This document shows, piece after piece, positions 59,595 to 64,000 of a DNA stretch of 64,000 nucleotides. Origin of the DNA: Halomonas sp. YLGW01 (lineage in GTDB: Bacteria > Pseudomonadota > Gammaproteobacteria > Pseudomonadales > Halomonadaceae); NCBI RefSeq assembly GCF_014840935.1, contig NZ_CP062005.1:1054001-1118000 (forward strand), written 5' to 3'. The position numbers and the translations under genes are program-made. How positions within the stretch are numbered: position 1 is the first letter of the stretch; each line of letters opens with the position of its first letter. The notes beneath the pieces were generated by a model. It saw only the letters and a list, made by a program, of their open reading frames with translations. It made no database searches and was not told the DNA's origin.

Positions 59595-60647
59595 TCAAAG
59601 AGAGAGATGGGTGGCGGCGAGGCTGCCCTGTGGCAGCTGCATGGTCAGGCAGTGCAGGCTACCGTGCTGGCGGATCACCTCGCGACAGTCGATGGGGATC
59701 AGGTCGCGGTCGGGGAAGGCCGTGGCGAGCGCCGCCAGGGCGACGCTGTCCGCCGCATCGCCGTAGGTCGGCACCAGCACGGCGCCATTGATGATCAGGA
59801 AGTTGGCGTAGGTGGCTGGCAGGCGGTGGCCATCCTCCGGGTCGAAGCAGGGCCGGGGCCAGGGCAGCGGAATCAGCCGGTAGGGGCTCCCGTCGGCCTG
59901 GCGCAGTGCCCTGAGTTCATCTTCCATGGCACAAAGCGCCGGGTAGTGCGCATCGCTGGGATCGTCACAGCGCACATAGGCGATGGTCTGCGGGTCGCAG
60001 AAGCGGGCCAGGGTGTCGACATGGCTGTCGGTGTCATCGCCCTCCAGGTGGCCGTTGGCGAGCCACAGCACCCGGGTCACGCCGAAGTCCTTGGCCAGCT
60101 GGGCCTCGATGGCGTCCCGGTCGAGCGCGGGGTTGCGATTCTCGTTGAGCAGGCAGGCCTCGGTGGTCAGGAGGGTGCCCGCGCCATCGCTCTCGATGGC
60201 GCCGCCCTCGAGGATCAGCTTGCGGGATTCCAGCGGGGCGGCGAAGACGCCCTGATCGGCCATCGCCCGGTTGAGGGCATCGTCGCGCTCGGCGGGGAAC
60301 TTGCCCCCCCAGCCGGTGAAGCGATAGTCCAGCAGGGTCAGATGGCCATCGCGCTCGATGCCGATCGGCCCGTGATCCCGCGCCCAGGTGTCGTCGCTTG
60401 GCACCACGCAGAACTGAAGTCGGGTCACGGGTACGCCGAGGTGAGAAAAGGTAGCCGCCAGGCGCGTCCGGGTAGCGGTATCGGCGACGCCGATCAGTAC
60501 GCGCTGGTAGCGGGCGATGGCCACCACCAGACGCTCAAGCGTGGCTTCGATGCGCGAAAGCATCGGCGCCCAGTCGCTGTCGGCGGAGGGCCAGGTCAGT
60601 TGCACGGCATCCTGGGGATGCCACTCGGGGAACAAGCGGTTAGCCAT
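59595..60647 (-). CDS. aguA: Agmatine deiminase AguA
   Basis: A 350-residue pentein-fold enzyme that hydrolyses agmatine to N-carbamoylputrescine. FPEWHPQDAVQLTWPS starts the protein; WARDHGPIGIERDG, LEGGAIESDG and WLANGHLEGDDTDSHVD carry active-site acids and histidine; the catalytic cysteine is in GSLHCLTMQ near the end. ATG 60647 gives the family N terminus. Divergent from lolC. Confidence 0.95.
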   Translation of the reverse strand: MANRLFPEWHPQDAVQLTWPSADSDWAPMLSRIEATLERLVVAIARYQRVLIGVADTATRTRLAATFSHLGVPVTRLQFCVVPSDDTWARDHGPIGIERDGHLTLLDYRFTGWGGKFPAERDDALNRAMADQGVFAAPLESRKLILEGGAIESDGAGTLLTTEACLLNENRNPALDRDAIEAQLAKDFGVTRVLWLANGHLEGDDTDSHVDTLARFCDPQTIAYVRCDDPSDAHYPALCAMEDELRALRQADGSPYRLIPLPWPRPCFDPEDGHRLPATYANFLIINGAVLVPTYGDAADSVALAALATAFPDRDLIPIDCREVIRQHGSLHCLTMQLPQGSLAATHLSL

Positions 60648-60835
60648 CGCAGTCTTCTCACGGGTATGCTCGTCGGGGCCGGGCAGGTGCCTGCCCCGGG
60701 GGACGGCGCAATGTAGGGTGAGCGCTGCCGGGATGCAAGGGGACCGGCGACGGATAACCGCCTTGCCCGGGGCGCACATGCGCCGCCAGGCAAAAAACCG
60801 TACCATGAGCGCCCGCTGACAAGGAACCGATCGCG

Positions 60836-62077
60836 ATGCTCGACCGTCTGCCATTTATGCTGGGACTGCGCTACGTGCGCGCCAAGCGACGCAATCACTT
60901 TATTTCCTTCATCTCGTTGACCTCGATGCTGGGGCTGATGCTCGGTGTGGCCGTGCTGATCCTGGTGCTGTCGGTGATGAACGGCTTTGACCACGAGCTG
61001 CGCTCCCGAGTGCTGGGCATGGTGCCCCACACCCGCATCGAGGCGCCGTCGGGGATGACGGACTGGCAGCCGCTGGCCGAGCGGCTGACGCAGCGCGAGC
61101 GGGTGATCGGGGCCGCCCCCTATGTGCAGCAGCAGGGCATGTTCTCGATCGGCGGGCGCAATGAGGGCGCCATGGTCAACGGCATCGCCCCGGATGCCGA
61201 GGCCAAGGTGTCGATCATCGATGATCATATGGTGCAGGGCAGCCTCGATGACCTGAAGGCCGGGGAATGGAAGATGGTGCTCGGCGAGCTGCTGGCCAGG
61301 CGCCTGGGCGTCGGGGTGGGGGATCGCGTCACCCTGCTGGTGCCCGAGGCCTCGATCACCCCGGGAGGCGTCTTCCCGCGCCTGAAGCGCTTCACCGTGA
61401 GCGGCATCTTCAGCGTCGGCGCCGATCTCGACGCCAGCCTCGCCTATGCCCATATCGCCGACATGCAGACCCTGGCACGCATGGGAGATGCCGTTGGGGG
61501 ACTTAGGCTGGAATTCGATGATCTGTTCGCCGCCCACGGCGAGACCCGGGCGATCATCGACGACCTGGGGCCGGGCTATCGGGGCATCGACTGGACCCTG
61601 ACCCACGGCAATCTCTTCCAGGCGATCCAGATGGAGAAGCGCATGATCGGTCTGCTGCTGACCGTGATCATCGCCGTGGCGGCCTTCAACATCGTCTCGA
61701 CCCTGGTCATGGTGGTCACCGACAAGAAGGCGGATATCGCCATCCTGCGTACCATCGGGGCGACGCCGGGCTCGATCATGGGGATTTTCATCGTTCAGGG
61801 GCTGGCGATCGGCATCATCGGCATCCTGATCGGCGTCGGCGTCGGGGTGACCCTGGCGCTGACGATTGCCGACCTGATCGCCTGGTTCGAGGCGGCCACC
61901 GGTATCCAGTTCCTGGATGCCAACGTCTACTTCATCAGCTATCTGCCGTCTCGCCTGCAGTGGTCCGATGTGGGCGTGATCACCCTGGCGGCCTTCGTGC
62001 TGACCTTCCTGTCCACCCTGTATCCGGCCTGGCGTGCCTCGCGCATCCAGCCGGCCGATGTGCTGCGTTACGAGTGA
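60836..62077 (+). CDS. Lipoprotein-releasing ABC transporter permease (LolC/LolE family)
   Basis: A 413-residue permease with four transmembrane helices: one at the N terminus (FISLTSMLGLMLGVAVLILVLSVMNGF) and three near the C terminus around a large periplasmic domain. It extracts lipoproteins from the inner membrane with LolD. It has features of both LolC and LolE, and only this one permease gene is present beside lolD, so it may act as a homodimer (LolF-like); a second gene elsewhere cannot be excluded. Confidence 0.93.
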   Translation: MLDRLPFMLGLRYVRAKRRNHFISFISLTSMLGLMLGVAVLILVLSVMNGFDHELRSRVLGMVPHTRIEAPSGMTDWQPLAERLTQRERVIGAAPYVQQQGMFSIGGRNEGAMVNGIAPDAEAKVSIIDDHMVQGSLDDLKAGEWKMVLGELLARRLGVGVGDRVTLLVPEASITPGGVFPRLKRFTVSGIFSVGADLDASLAYAHIADMQTLARMGDAVGGLRLEFDDLFAAHGETRAIIDDLGPGYRGIDWTLTHGNLFQAIQMEKRMIGLLLTVIIAVAAFNIVSTLVMVVTDKKADIAILRTIGATPGSIMGIFIVQGLAIGIIGILIGVGVGVTLALTIADLIAWFEAATGIQFLDANVYFISYLPSRLQWSDVGVITLAAFVLTFLSTLYPAWRASRIQPADVLRYE

Positions 62078-62103
62078 GGCCCTCGATGAGCAAGGAGACA
62101 TCC

Positions 62104-62811
62104 ATGACCGCGGAGCAAGCCTCCCCCCAGGCCGGCCAGGTGCTGCTGGAGTGCCGGGGCCTGACGCGCATCTATCATGAAGGGCCCCAGGACGTGACGG
62201 TGCTCGAGAATCTCGATCTCGAGGTGCGCGCCGGCGAACGGGTCGCGGTGGTCGGCAGTTCCGGCTCGGGCAAGACGACGCTGCTCAACCTGCTGGGCGG
62301 GTTGGATCGGCCCAGCGCCGGCAGCGTCAAGGTGGCCGGTCAGTCACTGGCCGAGCTGGGCGAGAGCCAACTGGGGCGTTTTCGCAACCGCCATATCGGC
62401 TTCGTCTACCAGTTCCACCATCTGCTGGCCGAACTGACTGCCCTGGAGAACGCCGCCCTGCCGTTGATCGTGCGCGGCCAGTCGCGCAAGGAGGCCTGTC
62501 AGCGTGCCGCACAGATCCTCGAGCGCGTCGGCATGGCCGGGCGCCGCGATCACAAGCCCGGCGAGCTGTCAGGCGGCGAGCGTCAGCGGGTGGCGATCGC
62601 CCGGGCGCTGATCACCGACCCGAGCCTGGTGCTGATGGACGAGCCCACCGGTAATCTCGATCAGACCACCGCGGCCAGCATCCTGTCGATGATGGACGAG
62701 CTCGCCAGGACGACGGCCTGCGCCTTCGTGATAGTGACCCACGACACCGGTCTCGCCGCCCATCAGGATCGGGTGATGAAGCTGGATCGGGGCCAGCTGA
62801 CGGCCGCCTGA
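62104..62811 (+). CDS. lolD: Lipoprotein-releasing ABC transporter ATP-binding protein LolD
   Basis: A 235-residue ABC ATPase with Walker A GSSGSGKTT, the LolD segment FVYQFHHLLAELTALENAALPL, signature LSGGERQRVAIARA and Walker B LVLMDEPTGNLD. ATG 62104 follows AAGGAGA; an in-frame ATG at 62086 is less well placed. It is 26 bases after the permease. Confidence 0.96.
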   Translation: MTAEQASPQAGQVLLECRGLTRIYHEGPQDVTVLENLDLEVRAGERVAVVGSSGSGKTTLLNLLGGLDRPSAGSVKVAGQSLAELGESQLGRFRNRHIGFVYQFHHLLAELTALENAALPLIVRGQSRKEACQRAAQILERVGMAGRRDHKPGELSGGERQRVAIARALITDPSLVLMDEPTGNLDQTTAASILSMMDELARTTACAFVIVTHDTGLAAHQDRVMKLDRGQLTAA

Positions 62812-62847
62812 CGTTTGCGTCGGGTGGGTCCGCGCCGGTCGGGACGA

Positions 62848-63411
62848 TCAGTGCGGGCAGCCGTTGTCGCGTCCGTTGCCGAGTTCGGTGGCCCGCAGGC
62901 GACGCTCCCGGCGGCGTTTATGCCAGCTGCGCGAGACCTGCCAGCGCCAGATCAGGCGAATGCCCACGTTGGCCGCCAGTCCAGTGATCACCGCCGCGAC
63001 CAGCGAGCCCAGCGCGAGGGACGGCAGGATATCAAGCAGCTGGTCGGCCACCCATTGGGTCGAGAGGGCATCCGGCGCCGCTCGGGGCGGGGTGGCCAGC
63101 AGCCAGGCGCCCAGCCGGTAGTTGCCATAGAAGATGATCGGCATGGTCAGGGGGTTGGTGATCCAGACCAGGCCCACCGAGAGGGGCAGGTTGCAGCGCA
63201 GCAGGCAGGCGCCGGCGGCGGCCAGCGCCATCTGGAAGGGAATCGGCAACAGGGCGCAGAACACGCCTACCATGAAGGCGTTGGCCACCGCGCGACGCGA
63301 CAGCATCCACAGCGACGCATCGCCGATCAGGTGGTGCATGAAGCGCAGCGAGCGACTACCCGTCAGGGCATCGGGGTGAGGCATGTAGCGCTGTAGGAAG
63401 CGGCGCGGCAT
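62848..63411 (-). CDS. DUF2062 membrane protein
   Basis: A 187-residue DUF2062 protein with three or four hydrophobic segments (NAFMVGVFCALLPIPFQMALAAAGA, VGLVWITNPLTMPIIFYGNYRLG, and a later helix) and a very basic C terminus. The conserved W-I-T-N-P-x-T-M-P-I motif is clear. Function unknown. It lies between lolD and comEC, a common arrangement in related gammaproteobacteria. ATG 63411 fits family length. Confidence 0.9.
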   Translation of the reverse strand: MPRRFLQRYMPHPDALTGSRSLRFMHHLIGDASLWMLSRRAVANAFMVGVFCALLPIPFQMALAAAGACLLRCNLPLSVGLVWITNPLTMPIIFYGNYRLGAWLLATPPRAAPDALSTQWVADQLLDILPSLALGSLVAAVITGLAANVGIRLIWRWQVSRSWHKRRRERRLRATELGNGRDNGCPH

Positions 63412-63540
63412 GGCAGGCTCGCAGGCGATGAATGGCACGGGTGGCATGATCCGCAGCCATTATCCATACAAGCCATGCTCCTCGCCACGGCTGTGGTCGA
63501 TGCGAGGGCGCGACAGGGCCAGGGAGGGCCTCGAGCGGCC

Positions 63541-64000
63541 ATGCGTACCCTCATGCGCAGCGGACTAGGCATGCCGGCGGTGATCGCCGCCCTGGCGGGG
63601 GCTGCTATCGCCATGCGGCTCCCCGCCGGGAGCTTCGGGATCTGGGCGCTGGCGGGGCTTTGCTTGCTCGCGGACCTGCCTCGTCAACGCCTGATGCTGG
63701 GACTGTTTCTCGTCGCCACGCTGGTCGCTGTCTCGCTGCTGCTGGCCCGGGGCGCCGAGCTGCCCCGAGGTCTGGTGGGTCAGGACCTCCGGCTCGAGGG
63801 ACGCGTTCTCGCGTCCCGGATCGGCCAGCCGGCGACTCGACTGCGCGTCGCCGTCGACGACTGCCAGCCGGCCGGTCCGGGACTGCCGGCCTGTGATGGC
63901 CTCGATCGGGTGCGGCTGTCGGTCTATGACGGCCCGCCGATGATGGTAGGCGAGCGCTGGCGCCTGACGGTGCGGTTGCGCCCGCCGTCGGGCTTCGCCA
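63541..64000 (+). CDS. comEC: ComEC/Rec2 family DNA-uptake channel, N-terminal part
   Basis: The frame runs off the window, leaving about 153 residues. Two N-terminal hydrophobic segments (AVIAALAGAAIAM and LMLGLFLVATLVAVSLLL) lead into a DUF4131-like OB domain (GQDLRLEGRVLASRIGQP, then GERWRLTVRLRPPSGFA). The PPSGFA string is typical of ComEC before the competence domain. ComEC moves single-stranded DNA across the inner membrane. The start may be ATG 63541 or ATG 63475; neither has an ideal ribosome-binding site. Confidence 0.85.
   Translation, partial: MRTLMRSGLGMPAVIAALAGAAIAMRLPAGSFGIWALAGLCLLADLPRQRLMLGLFLVATLVAVSLLLARGAELPRGLVGQDLRLEGRVLASRIGQPATRLRVAVDDCQPAGPGLPACDGLDRVRLSVYDGPPMMVGERWRLTVRLRPPSGFA

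Noticed and set aside
60596-62101. 501-codon reverse-strand frame opposite the Lol permease
   Set aside because: Antisense shadow, rich in His, Gln and Asp, no recognisable motifs.

Overview
The window looks like a chromosome segment of a high-G+C gammaproteobacterium, most likely Halomonas or a close relative (Halomonadaceae). This rests on gene order and protein resemblance, not on a marker gene. The genes are almost all housekeeping and tightly packed, often with ATGA-type overlaps. I see no insertion sequence, phage gene, CRISPR array, tRNA or rRNA. No stretch over 300 bases lacks a gene except around rnpB and upstream of secA, both described below.

Layout: (1) 1-5.1 kb: 3' part of yhdP, then tldD, darP (reverse) and pmbA. 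(2) 5.2-13.5 kb, reverse strand: a cell-envelope and sigma-54 block, caxA-kdsD-kdsC-lptC-lptA-lptB-rpoN-hpf-ptsN-rapZ-ptsO. It covers Kdo synthesis, lipopolysaccharide export and the nitrogen phosphotransferase system. (3) 13.6-20.5 kb: mlaFEDCB lipid transport, ibaG, murA, hisG, hisD. (4) 20.7-24.7 kb: a DegS/AlgW-type protease, a Nif3-like protein, zapG and zapE. (5) 24.9-29.9 kb: rplM-rpsI, petABC (cytochrome bc1), sspA-sspB. (6) 30.0-34.3 kb: dolP-diaA-yraN-lpoA (reverse) and divergent rsmI. (7) 34.3-52.4 kb: rnpB, then the division and cell-wall (dcw) cluster rsmH-ftsL-ftsI-murE-murF-mraY-murD-ftsW-murG-murC-ddl-ftsQ-ftsA-ftsZ-lpxC, with no mraZ. (8) 52.5-58.6 kb: dciA (reverse), a small secreted-protein ORF in the secM position, secA, argJ and a Nudix-ThiE fusion. 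(9) 58.6-64 kb: aguB-aguA (agmatine to putrescine, reverse), a LolC/E-type permease and lolD, a DUF2062 gene (reverse), and the 5' end of comEC cut by the window edge.

Functionally the region is an envelope-building district. It makes peptidoglycan precursors and septum proteins (dcw, murA, lpoA, zapE, zapG), lipid A and Kdo (lpxC, kdsC, kdsD). It also moves lipids, LPS and lipoproteins (Mla, Lpt, Lol) and exports proteins (SecA).

Three things stand out. First, the 114-residue ORF at 53075-53419 between dciA and secA has a signal peptide and an Arg-Gly-Pro-Pro motif four residues from its end, and is followed by two hairpins before secA. It is a candidate SecM-like arrest peptide unrelated in sequence to known SecM. 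Second, ftsI and ptsN each carry a one-base deletion in a G/C homopolymer. Because ftsI is essential, these are probably sequence errors. Third, the last codons and stop of sspB are tandemly duplicated with only synonymous differences.
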